Source: Calycina herbarum
Taxonomy: Eukaryota; Ascomycota; Leotiomycetes; Helotiales; Pezizellaceae
Direction of reading: 5' to 3'
DNA: 64,000 nucleotides
Assembly: GCA_001414485.1 (NCBI GenBank)
Contig: LLEY01000067.1
Span: 1 to 64,000 of the forward strand
A program made the position numbers and the translations under genes. The notes under the pieces were generated by a model. The model was not told where the DNA came from, did not search any database, and saw nothing but the letters and a program-made list of their open reading frames with translations. Of this stretch, positions 1 through 10,235 are shown in pieces. How positions within the stretch are numbered: position 1 is the stretch's first letter; the number at the start of each line of letters is the position of its first letter.

Positions 1-67
1 GGTGAGAGGTCACTGCACGTCGAGTCTCTCTTACGTTAGAGTAGACTCATGAGTTTTAGCCACTTGA

Positions 68-301
68 CTAATAATGTTTACGCCACTCCGGATCCTTGTC
101 CAGCGGAGACCAGGAATGTTTTCGTGGTACATACGTACCGCAGCCTGGACATGTGAAGTAATCGTCGAGAATTCGCCCACATTGTGGACATCGCTCTCCA
201 CGCTCGAGCCCTTCTGCAAACTTCTTGAGTGCGGCTCGAACACGGCGTGCTCGAGTCTTAGCTCGGATGACGAGTTGTGCGGTGCTGGCGAAAGATGGCA
301 T
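68..301 (-). CDS. small basic zinc-ribbon protein (hypothetical)
   Basis: A 77-residue ORF with an Arg/Lys-rich N-terminal half (about residues 13-36) followed by two CxxC knuckles, Cys38/Cys41 and Cys51/Cys54, nine residues apart, as in a zinc ribbon. The last 20 residues are polar and aromatic. The spacing of four cysteines in so short a frame is the only support; I do not recognise a named family. It sits at the window edge with no co-directional neighbour close by, and other exons cannot be excluded. A partner in nucleic-acid or protein binding would be typical for such a fold, but that is inference. Confidence 0.35.
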   Translation of the reverse strand: MPSFASTAQLVIRAKTRARRVRAALKKFAEGLERGERCPQCGRILDDYFTCPGCGTYVPRKHSWSPLDKDPEWRKHY

Positions 302-346
302 GATATGAGAGATGACTTGGTCATGGGGAAAGAAGAAATCTCATGA

Positions 347-1255
347 GAGGGTATTTTGTAATACCTTTATGCTTTTATCTTCATCGTTGTTTAGGTGAGT
401 GTTTAAATTGTTTGAAGTGACTAATTAAAGTTGTTCCAAGCCTCTTATGCGCTGTTTAATCTTTAGGGTAGAATGTATTACCTTTGTCTCTCATTGTAGC
501 CAATTCGACCTAGCCGGAAAACTCCGCAAAGGACTTTATCGATTGTGTTTGCAGAACCTATCTAAAAAGCTCGATTTAAAGGTCATAATAGCCATTAGAT
601 AAAGAGATCTACCTCGGGTTTTCCTCCTAGGGTATTGCAGTTGCGCTGTTCTAATGAAGTGAGGTTGAAGTTGGGATTTTGGAAACGTTAGTACAATCAA
701 GGATCACTTTGATGTAAAATCGTATGGGCTCTTGATTCGCAGATACCCTAGGATACTATTTTCAATTCACTTAGAATTATTGGAGGAAAAAGCTTCCGAA
801 GGTAGGTGTTTACGCAGAAAAAGGGCCAGGTTTACAATCACAAGAGAATTATGGCTATGGAAAAAGAATGAATGGGTATCTCGATGGTTAGCTGAGTGCC
901 TAAATCTTTCACTCTCAAAGCAAAACACCCAGAGGGGTTTATGATTTTGGTGGCACCGAACACCCTAGCTTAGCTGGAAGAGTAGGTTTAAACAAATCCT
1001 AGATGAACAATGAAAAGAATACAGTCACGATAAAAATTTAGTTGTGCTTAATTTATTTGTACTTTTATTTTTTGGAACTGAGTTAGATTGTCAGCCAAAA
1101 GCAGGTAGGGGAAAGGACTTACCTTATACTCATGATTCCCCAAAAGGGTTATCCTGAATACTTGTAGTATAACATCTAACCCAGGAACATTAGCCTTTTA
1201 TCGAAGGGGATAGGGATATACTTATTTCATGCCCCTCCGCGTTCCTAACCATGTT
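347..1255. other. intergenic, no gene seen
   Basis: Moderately AT-rich sequence with only short ORFs lacking recognisable domains. One 70-codon plus-strand ORF (732-944) has no homology signal I can see. Confidence 0.5.
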
Positions 1256-1969
1256 TTACATAATTTTTGAAACTCCTAAATTCCAAAAAGTTCGCAGTCG
1301 GTCCACGAAATGAGGGATCTTACGAGGCTGTGGCTGTTGTGTATTGTTCTGGGCCTCCAACTCTATCTCCTCGCGTGATCGTTTATTCCTCACTCGTGAA
1401 CATCGGCTCTTTAACAACAAGTAGACGATCAGGAGAAGGAGGAGAGCCAAGATAACCGCTCCAGCGATGAGTGCCGGAAGGTTCTTCTCGAGACCATTTG
1501 CGAATGGGTTTTCGTTTTCTTCCTCCTCCGCAGCGCCAGAGGTTTCTGCCGGTTGTGCTGTTGTTGCTGGGTTTGTATGAGAAGTCTGAGTTGGGCTTGG
1601 TTTTTTCGACATGGTAGCATGATTGAGAGGAGCCGTAAGGTCCAATGTGAGACTCGAAGTTGGTCGTGGGTCTCTTGACAAGGTAGCATGATTGAGAGGA
1701 ATCGGAAGGTCTGAATCAACCAATGTGAGCCTCGGAGACGAAGTCTCCACGCTTGGCGAAGTACCAGGGGAAGCTATTGGAGTAAATGAGGCAAAGTCAT
1801 AGGTACTCGACATAGTAAAAGCTTTAGCAACTCCCAAGAAGGAAGCACCGAGAATGAATGTTGGGAAATACATAATGTGATGTATTTTGTTGATGACTCC
1901 AAAAGTTGTCGAGGAAAGAGAAGGTTCGGGAAGAGTGACGATTAATTTATGTATGCTCTTCTGAGACAA
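1256..1969 (-). CDS. single-pass membrane protein with Ser/Thr-rich ectodomain
   Basis: A 237-residue product, probably of type I topology. Met33 (position 1873) starts a convincing hydrophobic signal segment and may be the true start, since the first 32 residues are not signal-like. Residues about 53-150 are rich in Ser, Thr and Pro, as in O-glycosylated wall proteins. Residues 164-186 are a long Leu/Ile/Val/Ala transmembrane helix followed at once by a basic stop-transfer patch (KSRCSRVRNKR) and a 50-residue tail. Residues 87-109 and 110-132 begin a tandem repeat of 23 residues sharing PLNHAT. The layout resembles fungal wall-stress sensors, but no WSC cysteine domain is present, so the function stays unassigned. 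Confidence 0.55.
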   Translation of the reverse strand: MSQKSIHKLIVTLPEPSLSSTTFGVINKIHHIMYFPTFILGASFLGVAKAFTMSSTYDFASFTPIASPGTSPSVETSSPRLTLVDSDLPIPLNHATLSRDPRPTSSLTLDLTAPLNHATMSKKPSPTQTSHTNPATTAQPAETSGAAEEEENENPFANGLEKNLPALIAGAVILALLLLLIVYLLLKSRCSRVRNKRSREEIELEAQNNTQQPQPRKIPHFVDRLRTFWNLGVSKIM

Positions 1970-2161
1970 TAACTTTGTTTTTTAATTTTCGATCCTTTGT
2001 TTTTAATCTGTTGTGTGGTGAAATAAGGGCCGCTCAAAGGACAAGTCGCAGACGTGATTCTTTGTGAACAATTAATAAGCGAAAATCAGCTCTCAATTGT
2101 TCAGAACGGCTTGCGCAACCCTGAAAAGTAAACTATACCTATACGCCACCATCAACAAACG

Positions 2162-3382
2162 CTACCAACAAAAAGCCTCAACCAACAACTTAACCGCCAC
2201 ACCCTTCTTACCCAGTCCAACGACCTGCTCCCTAACCATATCACCCATATCTCCCAGTCCGCAAACAACAACCCCTATGTTTCCCCATCCCCTCTGTCCT
2301 TCCTCTTCAAGCAATCCCGTCAAATCAATTCTCCCACTAACGACAACCGTCTTCTCTCTTTCTTCTAAACCCTCTAGTACAGGGTTCAATTCCCTGACCA
2401 TCCCCTCCATCTCCCTCTTCATACTCCATGCAAGCTTAACATTTGGATGTGAAGAAATAAAAGGGAGAACGGCCGTGATTCCTATACCACCAGCGATGAG
2501 AATGAGTCTATCACACTTCAGAATGGTATTTGAGGATGATAGCGAGGTGTGACCGTAGGGACCCTCGAGGAGAGTGAGTAGTTTATCGTGACCGCTGAGA
2601 AATTTCGTAATGCCAGTGGATTTCTTGATGTATAACGTAACACCCGCCGTCGTCCCCGTTTCTCTCTGGCTCTGACCAAGTTCCGAGACAACTGGGCGAT
2701 GCCCATTTCTCTCCGCGTCCTTGTCAGAAGGTGTCGAGAAGAGTGATCCCTCTCTACTAACAGCCTTCTTCGATAGCAACATAGAAGTAGGTACAACTGA
2801 AAACGGATGATTCTCCCAAGGTTTCAACTCCCCGAGCGTCGGGAAAAAAGCATAAGCATGAACTCCAGGACTTCCACCCCATCTCACACCCGGAACATCA
2901 ATTCTAACAATATTCCCATCAATATCTACAACCTTCGAATATCTCACTCCCACTTTCACAATTCGCAAAACGCGTAGCGTACGATCGAAAATCCAAACAC
3001 CAAATGCGGCATACAACCAAAACTCATACCCCCATTTCCTAGTGTAAAGCAACTCAACATGGTACCAACTCCCCACCAAAATAAAAACGGCAAGAATGAT
3101 ATGCATAATAAAGAATATCTCATAAGAAGTACGACGGAAATAAAGGGGGTTGAAGAAAAGCATAGCAGAAGAAGCAGCTGTAGCAACAGCGCCCCAAATC
3201 CAGTATTGCTCCTTTAATTCCGCTGCATACGTTCCTTTGTTGATATATAATGCGAGTTCGAGAACCGAGTGGAGAATAATTTGTAAACCCATTAATCGAG
3301 CAACCCAGCGATGTAAGAGGATAAAGGTAGAGTGTTCCCAGTTTGTTAACCACAGTAGAATATTATTCCGGCCTGAGAACAT
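2162..3382 (-). CDS. ferric-reductase/NOX-family flavocytochrome, N-terminally short
   Basis: Family reaction: electrons pass from NADPH through FAD and two haems across the membrane to reduce metal chelates. Seen here: haem-ligand pairs His24/His38 and His94/His108, each with 13 residues between; the FAD loop HPF at 192-194; the EGPYG motif at 273-277; the NADPH-loop GGIGIT at 298-303; and a late CG nucleotide motif. The C-terminus FCW is family-like. At 406 residues it lacks the 150-200 N-terminal residues (signal and first helices) usual in fungal FRE proteins. The frame is open through the start, and an acceptor-like TTCTCAG falls there, so an upstream exon is possible. However, only 423 bp separate it from the next gene, and I see no matching exon in them. 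Confidence 0.75.
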   Translation of the reverse strand: MFSGRNNILLWLTNWEHSTFILLHRWVARLMGLQIILHSVLELALYINKGTYAAELKEQYWIWGAVATAASSAMLFFNPLYFRRTSYEIFFIMHIILAVFILVGSWYHVELLYTRKWGYEFWLYAAFGVWIFDRTLRVLRIVKVGVRYSKVVDIDGNIVRIDVPGVRWGGSPGVHAYAFFPTLGELKPWENHPFSVVPTSMLLSKKAVSREGSLFSTPSDKDAERNGHRPVVSELGQSQRETGTTAGVTLYIKKSTGITKFLSGHDKLLTLLEGPYGHTSLSSSNTILKCDRLILIAGGIGITAVLPFISSHPNVKLAWSMKREMEGMVRELNPVLEGLEEREKTVVVSGRIDLTGLLEEEGQRGWGNIGVVVCGLGDMGDMVREQVVGLGKKGVAVKLLVEAFCW

Positions 3383-3805
3383 ATGAGAACATAAAATATT
3401 CTAACCACAACCTTAGCTTGGCCTGCTCTTTGCCTTGGGGAAGTCTAGACTTCAAGAAGCCTCGCAGTATCTGGGCCTATAGGTTTCTAGAGAGTATGAG
3501 GTAGAAAGTCTGCAGAAACATAGCGAAAAGAAGGGCCTAGAGCAGAAAGCCTTGATCTAGGGGAGAGAATGAAAGAGCAATTTTGCTCACGAAATAATTA
3601 GCTACTGCACAATGCCGAAATCATTGATACGCGATCAGAAGAACGAGAATTAACTTTCAAGGGATCCTAAGAAAATTGGAGCGGGAGAAAAGACGCAAAG
3701 AAGATGTGGAAATATTATATTATATGCTAGAAAAGTATCAATGGCGAAGAAAGGCCAGATGGGTACGCCACAAAAACGAGTTGAAATCCAGAAGCGGTGA
3801 TTTCC
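3383..3805. other. gap between flavocytochrome and CYP61-like gene
   Basis: No ORF of note. The missing N-terminal exon of the flavocytochrome would have to lie here, and I could not find family-like hydrophobic coding sequence. Confidence 0.4.
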
Positions 3806-5626
3806 TCACGCCCTCTTCTTAAACGAAAGTTGACAATCATCCTACAAAATTAGTATACGAAATGGTAAGAGGGAAGAAGACATTTACCATAGGAAACAGC
3901 GTCGCGAAAACCTTAATCACCTCCGATAGACTCGTCGGATGATGCATCCAATCCAGCTCCAAAGATGCCTTCCCAATCATAGCAGCCATTGTCATCTGTA
4001 CGTATTGCTGAGCAATACAGTTATGAGGACCTGTTCCAAATACCAACCAATTCTTACTTTTTACTGTAGCATCTCCTGTTATCCATCTCTCGGGGTCGAA
4101 AGTATCTGGTTGTGGATACACCTCTGGGTCGTGGAGAGCGGGGTAGCACGAGGGGATAATCATGTCCCCCTTTGCGACAGTGTAGTTTGGTGTGACTGGG
4201 AAGGCTTTTGTGGCGAGGTATGGTACGAAGATGACTGGTGGTCTATATCGTAGAACTTCTTTTACGACAGCATTAGTGTACGGCATTGATTCCAACATTT
4301 CAATCCCAATTGCTCCATTTTTATCGCCTCCTCGTGCTTCTAGATTCTCTTGGCGAACCCTATCAAGAACGTCTGGTCTCTGGGCCATGATTTGGAACAT
4401 CCAGGTTGTGGCACTACTTGATGCATCTTGAGATGCGAAGAGAAAAGTGAACATGGTCTGGGCTATTTCGAAATCGGAAAATTCCCGCAGCAGCTGAGCG
4501 GGCTTCTCTGGATCATCCACTCCGGCGGCAATTTTATCGCGGTATTCTTGTGACTCCATCATATTCAAAATCCACCTGTCGATAATGCAGGTAGGCTTAC
4601 CCCCAGCAGCCATGTGAATTTTGCTAGCCGCAGCACATTTCGTAAATTCAGCGAGAACCACATCTGCAGCCCGCTTTCCTAACCAAACTTTGCTGTATGG
4701 AATGTAGAGTGATAGAGGGATGTTGACTAATTCGAGTGCCGCTGTGATGCAGTAATAATCATCTGCGATTTTCTTTACTGCCTTATCTGAGATATAGTGA
4801 CCGACAAACGTTCGGCAGGATAGTGCGCAGTTGATTTCTCGAAAATGACCCATGAAAGGCAGCGCCTTTCCATTATTCGAGCTTGAAGCTTCCACGAATT
4901 GGTTAAAATAGTCGGAGAGAACCTTTTCTTGAATGGGAAGGTACGAATCGAGAGACTTGCGAGTGAAAAGACCGTTCAAGCCCTTCCGAAATTCGACATG
5001 TGCTTTTCCATTTAAGAAAACCCAGGCGGAAGGTCGCACTTGTAATTGTTAGAGCAAAGCACATATGATCGAGGTCTGAGCCTAAAAATTACTTACTTAA
5101 ATCTGCAGCTACCGGAACCACACAAGGCTCGACATAGGCCGACGAGTTGAAGACTTTGCGAGCCAAATCACGGTCGGAAGTTAGAACAACAAATCTATAG
5201 CCACTGTGTTAATTATATTGTAAACGCCGACGAAGGATCAACATACTTGTGGAAAATGCCAACACAACTAAGAGGACCGCTGGCCCATTGTAGCAAGTAG
5301 GCTTCGAAGTTTGGGTAGAGGGCTTGAAGAAATGGCCCTACAAGGGGGATTTTGAACCTTGGGCCGACAAGTGATCCCTTCTTCTTCAGATATACAACTA
5401 TAAAAATCAGACTTCCACCGATATTTAGATTAGAAAAGGAAGCCTTACATTGATCATATGCTATCAGAACAAGAAGCAGAGTTGTTGCCCCGCGCCATGT
5501 CTTAAGAGCTGATAAAAATCCGAATAACAGGCCACCGAATTGAATTGGATCAGAGGAACTAGGCGGCTGTGATGGTTGCACCATTACAACACTTTTGTTC
5601 ATCATCATTGCCATGTTGAAGAACAA
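3806..5626 (-). CDS. ERG5-like: CYP61-type sterol C-22 desaturase (ERG5-like P450)
   Basis: Five exons spliced by eye: 5626-5449, 5397-5247, 5194-5097, 5038-3888 and 3841-3806, giving 537 residues, the usual ERG5 length. All four introns are 46-58 nt, GT...AG and phase-consistent; the last has a TACTAAT branch site. ERG5 introduces the C22 double bond late in ergosterol synthesis in the ER. Visible: N-terminal membrane helix, the proline-rich hinge, CYP61 signatures around REINCALSCRTFVGHYIS, the I-helix FASQDASSSATT (about 343-354), ExxR at 403-406, and the haem loop FGTGPHNCIA with Cys483. The residue two after the cysteine is Ala, where the general P450 motif has Gly. Several other substitutions in conserved stretches suggest a diverged paralogue rather than the housekeeping gene. 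Confidence 0.88.
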
Positions 5627-5971
5627 GCCTGGAAGTTTGTTCGGCTTTAGTTTGAAGAGGGCAAAATACCCTTATAAGCTGCACCAAAATTGGCGCACAG
5701 CGCGTCGGAGATTGGGCTTTGCTCTGGATCAAACATAATGAGTCCACACCACCGAGCTGTTTTCCGAATTAGAGGCCATTGATATAATCATGCTTTGATA
5801 TCGAAATCGTCAGCCAATTCTGTGTCAATTTTGATTGGTCCGTTGAAACTCTCCGTCGCCCGAAGGGGGCAAGTCTCCTATATGATCTTCGCAAGGGTGG
5901 ATAATCCTTGCAGCCCTTCAACAATCCCACGTTGCCGGAAACCATCATTAGGAGACTTGTGCGAAATAGGC

Positions 5972-7745
5972 TTAGTTCCCGCTGTATTCATGTCGTACCA
6001 CTTGTTCCGAAAGTGCTGTGTTGTGGAGGATTTCTTCCCACATTTGACGGAAAATTCCACCTCGTTGTGTGTCCAACCAAAGAATGCCTTTCAATTGGAC
6101 CAAGATCTCTTCCCAAGAGCGTATTTCCAATGCTGTAACGAGGATGCTAGCTTCATTTGTAAACCAGTCGTCGCCGGTGGTCTCCTTGGATGCCACCATG
6201 CCGAGGGACAATAGCCAGATCTTCAAGGAATCGTCGGCGTTGTATATTTCCGGTGAAGTCTCGAGGTGTTGGTTGAGTTGGAGCACAAGAGAGCCGAGTA
6301 GAGCTGCGTGCGAATAGTATGTAGGTCCATGAATAATCAGCATGTAAATCGATATTGCACATCGCATGCAATTAGAGGTATTGTTGGCCGGGAAAATAGT
6401 ATCTAGAGGTGTATTCATCGGTAACAATCGATGCAAAAGAAAGCAAGTGAGATCATGTAAATCGGTTGTCGAAATTTCGGGAAGCTTGTGTGGGTTAGTG
6501 TCGGAGAATTGACTGAAGACATTGCGTAGACGTGACAGAACGTTTTGAAGAGATGAATTGAGTGCAAGATATTGCAGACTGAGATGATTGTTATCTTGAT
6601 CGATGGGAAATAAAGCATCTTGCCACAGTGGAATTGTGCTGACGCCATCCCCAAAACCGAAATCATCCTGGGTTGGAAATTGAGGTGTGCCGAGAACCAG
6701 CATCGCTACCCTACAGCATGTTTTAGTGGTGATGGTCAGAAGTTGGGAGATAAGTTTCAGCATACCAAGGGACCATTCTTGCTGTGAGAGGACTTGTTCT
6801 TTTGACCTCCTGTAGTCCACCTCGGACCTCAACCATTCGAAGAACCCCGGAAATATGCATTTTGCTGACTTGAAGTTTCCCTTTTCCGAACTGCGAGTTT
6901 TTAGTCAAAAGACCTGTGAGAAAGGGAATTGACGTAATACCTCGATGGCTGCCATAGTGACAACAGCATCCATAGTAGCATCTTGAAATGCCAGAGAAGG
7001 ATTTTGAATCTTCTGTCTGACGAGGGCCACAGAGTCCGCCATGAGCGTATCTGAATGGGGAAACCCCTTTTCTGCCCTCAGCTCATCGTCGAGGGAGGCG
7101 GTCTGTAGTGAAACATTGAAGAGGGCGGGATCGGTGAGGGCCAGAGGCCACCAAGAAGCGACAAATGGATTTGATTTTGGATCCAACTCTAGAGGATAAT
7201 ATTGGAAAGCAATTTTTGATAAGACTATGGAAGGTTAGTCACGTGTGTGTTCAAAGGCAGGAAGGTATCCCACAGTGATGAATCAAGCCTTGGACACGTA
7301 TCCGTGGAAGGCTAGTTTGAGGATATGAGTCGAAGGGATCGGGAAATCCGGCGCCCACAGGAATGGGAAATGGCGAGACACCGACCGTGATGCGGTTTTC
7401 AACGCGACTCTCTAACAAAAGAGATTGAGTTGTAACTGGTGGTGACGCCTTGGTCAAGGAATTGGTGTTCTTGGGTACAGATACAGTGGAGGTGAGAGGT
7501 TCATTCTGAAAAATGCAATTGACGTTCCGCTTCATACATCTCGAGCATGTTGGGGTTTGTAGGTCGCAACGAGACTTGGCCTTTGCGCAGCCATCACAGG
7601 ATCGACGAAGGGTCAATCTCATTGGGTGTTTGCATGGAATTTGGAGGATGCCAGATACAGTACCGTACAGGAAGCGTTGGCAAAACTCGGGTAGTGTTGG
7701 TGAGTTGTGTTGGGTTCCCATTGCCAGTGAGAAATCAATCGGCAT
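5972..7745 (-). CDS. Zn(II)2Cys6 transcription factor
   Basis: Four exons: 7745-7274, 7224-6941, 6890-6766 and 6710-5972, 539 residues; introns are 49-55 nt and phase-consistent (the first uses a GTGGGA donor with a TGACTAAC branch). The binuclear zinc cluster is complete: Cys50, 53, 60, 67, 70 and 77 in the C-2-C-6-C-6-C-2-C-6-C spacing. A fungal regulatory domain of the PF11951 type follows, with a typical G-hx-RGG helix in exon 3. Met9 and Met42 are alternative starts. The gene ends 346 bp before the CYP61-like start, on the same strand, so a role in regulating it is plausible but only inferred from position. Confidence 0.85.
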
Positions 7746-7863
7746 TGATTCGGATCGGCATACCTAATTAAGTCCGTCCGAGATAGTAACGTGACAATTA
7801 ACCTTTTTTTACCTTGGAATACGGAGTATCATCAGCAAAGAAGAATTTAGATGGTTGTCTGAT

Positions 7864-7872
7864 GTTTATATA
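7864..7872 (-). promoter_or_regulatory. TATA-like box upstream of the Zn2Cys6 gene
   Basis: TATATAAAC read on the minus strand, about 120 nt before the start codon at 7745, in an otherwise gene-free 336-bp gap. Position and sequence fit a core promoter; there is no further evidence. Confidence 0.4.
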
Positions 7873-8081
7873 GCCCCAAACAAGGGTATTGGAATTCAAA
7901 GATGATTCACCAAGCACGTGACACTTCTCGATCTCCACTGAAAGCAAGTACAAATAGCTCACGATGGAGAGAACCAATCTCGGGAATGCTTAATTCTGCC
8001 AACTGAGAAATCGACATTCGCTAAGATGCTTCTCGTAACAGAAAGAACAGAAGGAAAGTTGGCTCAGAGAAGGCTCATCCT

Positions 8082-8925
8082 TCAAGCACACTCAGGAACT
8101 AACACCCCAGGATCGGACACCCACCTTTCCCGATGAGAAATCTCCCAAGGAAGCGTCAAAGGAATCCCCTTGGGCCAATCAACACTCACACGAACATCCC
8201 TCGGTCTTGTAATCTGTTTAAGATCTTCTAGAAACCTCGATTCGTTCCTACTCCAATCAGGTTGATACTCATAATCCGTAGTAATATAAAGAGAAAAACT
8301 CAATAAGCCTTCCATAGAGGCGACAGCTGCCCAAACACTTTTCCATTCCTCATCTTCAGGAGAATTCTTCACAGGTGGTGATTTCATGACGTGGACGTCG
8401 AACATAAGACAGAGATTTCTTATCGCGTGAAGTCGGGGTGATTGTAACGTGCGTGAAAGATAGATCATACAACTCGGTCGAGATATGTAGAATTCGTTGA
8501 ATTGATACACTAAATTGATAGTTTCAATATACCTAGAGTTTATCAATGAGATCCCACCCCAAATTGCAAATTTCCTTGTACTTACAGCCAACTACAGGTC
8601 AAAGGTAAACAAAACAAATCTTTTGAGACAAACCCGTCTTTCCACCAACTGTCATCATGAAGTCGGCCGTTGAAGAGGGCTAACCATATGATTCTTCCTC
8701 CTAGACAATATCTCCATATCTGCTCCCGGATCTCGTATGGGAGTCTTAGAATGGTTGATTTGTCGTGGGTATTTTTTCTTGCAAAGAGTTTGTCAACGCC
8801 CGGCGTCGTGTTAGGGGCTTCGGGATGGTATCATTTGTGCTGGTCTGAATATCTACAGGTTCGTCGCGATCTTCCTGCCGGATTGCATAATCTCGAAAAT
8901 TGAATACAGAACAGGGTCATGTTGC
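8082..8925 (-). pseudogene. DUF7730-type protein gene with a frameshift
   Basis: The C-terminal exon (8532-8082) joins, across a 53-nt GT...AG intron (8585-8533), to an exon with the family hallmark LRLPYEIREQIW and then LPLTC. Upstream, the expected N-terminal stretch (IPKPLTRRRALT...) is in a different frame that reaches a stop exactly where the hallmark begins, near 8745-8751: a one-base indel. No ATG precedes the N-terminal frame. DUF7730 proteins are an abundant, functionally uncharacterised family in Leotiomycetes. Either this is a recent pseudogene or the base at the indel is a sequence error. Confidence 0.6.
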
Positions 8926-9480
8926 TCATACAGGTGACAACTCTCAGTTAAATGGATGATTGAGTTTAATGTGGGAAGAGGTTGAGTCAACGCACCAGGA
9001 GTCGGAGCTCACCCCTGAAATCGGTCCGGGTACCGGAACCTGTTCGCCATGTTATTCTTAGCAGTAATTTTGGCTACTGGAAGTTGTTATCTAGGTTGAC
9101 TTAAAACTGTTCTAAATCCGAATAACGTTACAATAATTAACTACCGCTCCCAAAACGTACGTTTTCGCTGCCGCTTTCACAGAATCAAAAGCGTCGATCT
9201 AGCATCGATTAGTGCGCTGTTTAGCTTCTGTAGTTTGAATCATGGGCTCTCACCAAGAAAATTATTTTTCACTGCCTCCTTGTGACTCTCGCCCAAAATT
9301 TTAAACTGAAAACCTGTGTAGCCAACCACGAGTCCGGAATAAGATCTGCTACCCGACCATTTGGCACCATGAGAAATTCAGTAAGAGTTCTGAGTTTCCT
9401 AATCCTTTAATTCTTTGCGCGAGACGATTTGAAAAATCGAGAAATCGAGTTCCTGCTTCTAAACCACCTCGAACAATATT
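8926..9480. other. intergenic, nothing recognised
   Basis: No convincing ORF, repeat or RNA gene seen between the DUF7730 remnant and the F-box remnant. Confidence 0.4.
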
Positions 9481-10227
9481 CCTAACTCTTTGAGACCTTT
9501 GGGACAAAACTTACAGAAATGCGGCAAAAGCAGGGATCTATCAAACTGCCAGGACGACGTACTCCTCCATGCTATCGATGAATTGGAGTCTCCCAATGAC
9601 CTCGCATCGCTAGCGCGCTGCTCTTGGAAATTCTATACTCTTGTGAAGCTTTATTTCTTCACCTCATGTATACTTCGAAAGCCTACGTCTATCCTAACAT
9701 TTTTGCGGACCATTTCGACTGGAAAAAATGACCTAGGTGATCTTGCAAAGACACTCATCTGTTCACAAGATAACAGGGGATTGAAGATGGATGGAGATGG
9801 AATGCCTGGAACCATCGGATTTGAAGAACCTCCAAGTAAGACTTTCTATTCCTAATATTTCATGTAACTCTTAAATATTTTCCGAATAATTACGCTGACT
9901 CCGATTTCCCGAGGCTAGTTGGCAATGATCAACAGTTTAGACTATGATTTCGACCTTCACACTAGGTTTTGGAACAAAATAGAAACAGGAAATAGTGACG
10001 CCTTATCGTCTTTAATGCTTTGCCTCCTCCCGAACCTCCAAAAGATCGATATGCTACACTATGGAGATTGGATGAAAGGGCACCCCTGCGTCGTGGCAAT
10101 TCTGAAGCGAGCTGCAAGACTCAAAGAGGCATCTTCCGACTCGCCTTTTGCTCTAAACAAACTTCGTCAGGTAAGACCTCACAATATGGACCATTATAGC
10201 TTCCCGAAACATGGATTTTCTGTTTCA

Positions 10228-10235
10228 GGTGTTGC
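10228..10235 (+). repeat. 8-bp target-site duplication, left
   Basis: GGTGTTGC, identical to 11394-11401. It spans the last G of an intron and the first seven bases of an F-box exon. Confidence 0.85.

Noticed and set aside
31..346. Overlapping ORFs on both strands around 31-346
   Set aside because: Only the minus frame at 68-301 shows domain-like order; the others are antisense or out-of-frame reflections.
2097..2552. 151-codon plus ORF opposite the flavocytochrome
   Set aside because: Low-complexity Ser/Pro/Thr translation antisense to conserved cofactor motifs; a shadow.
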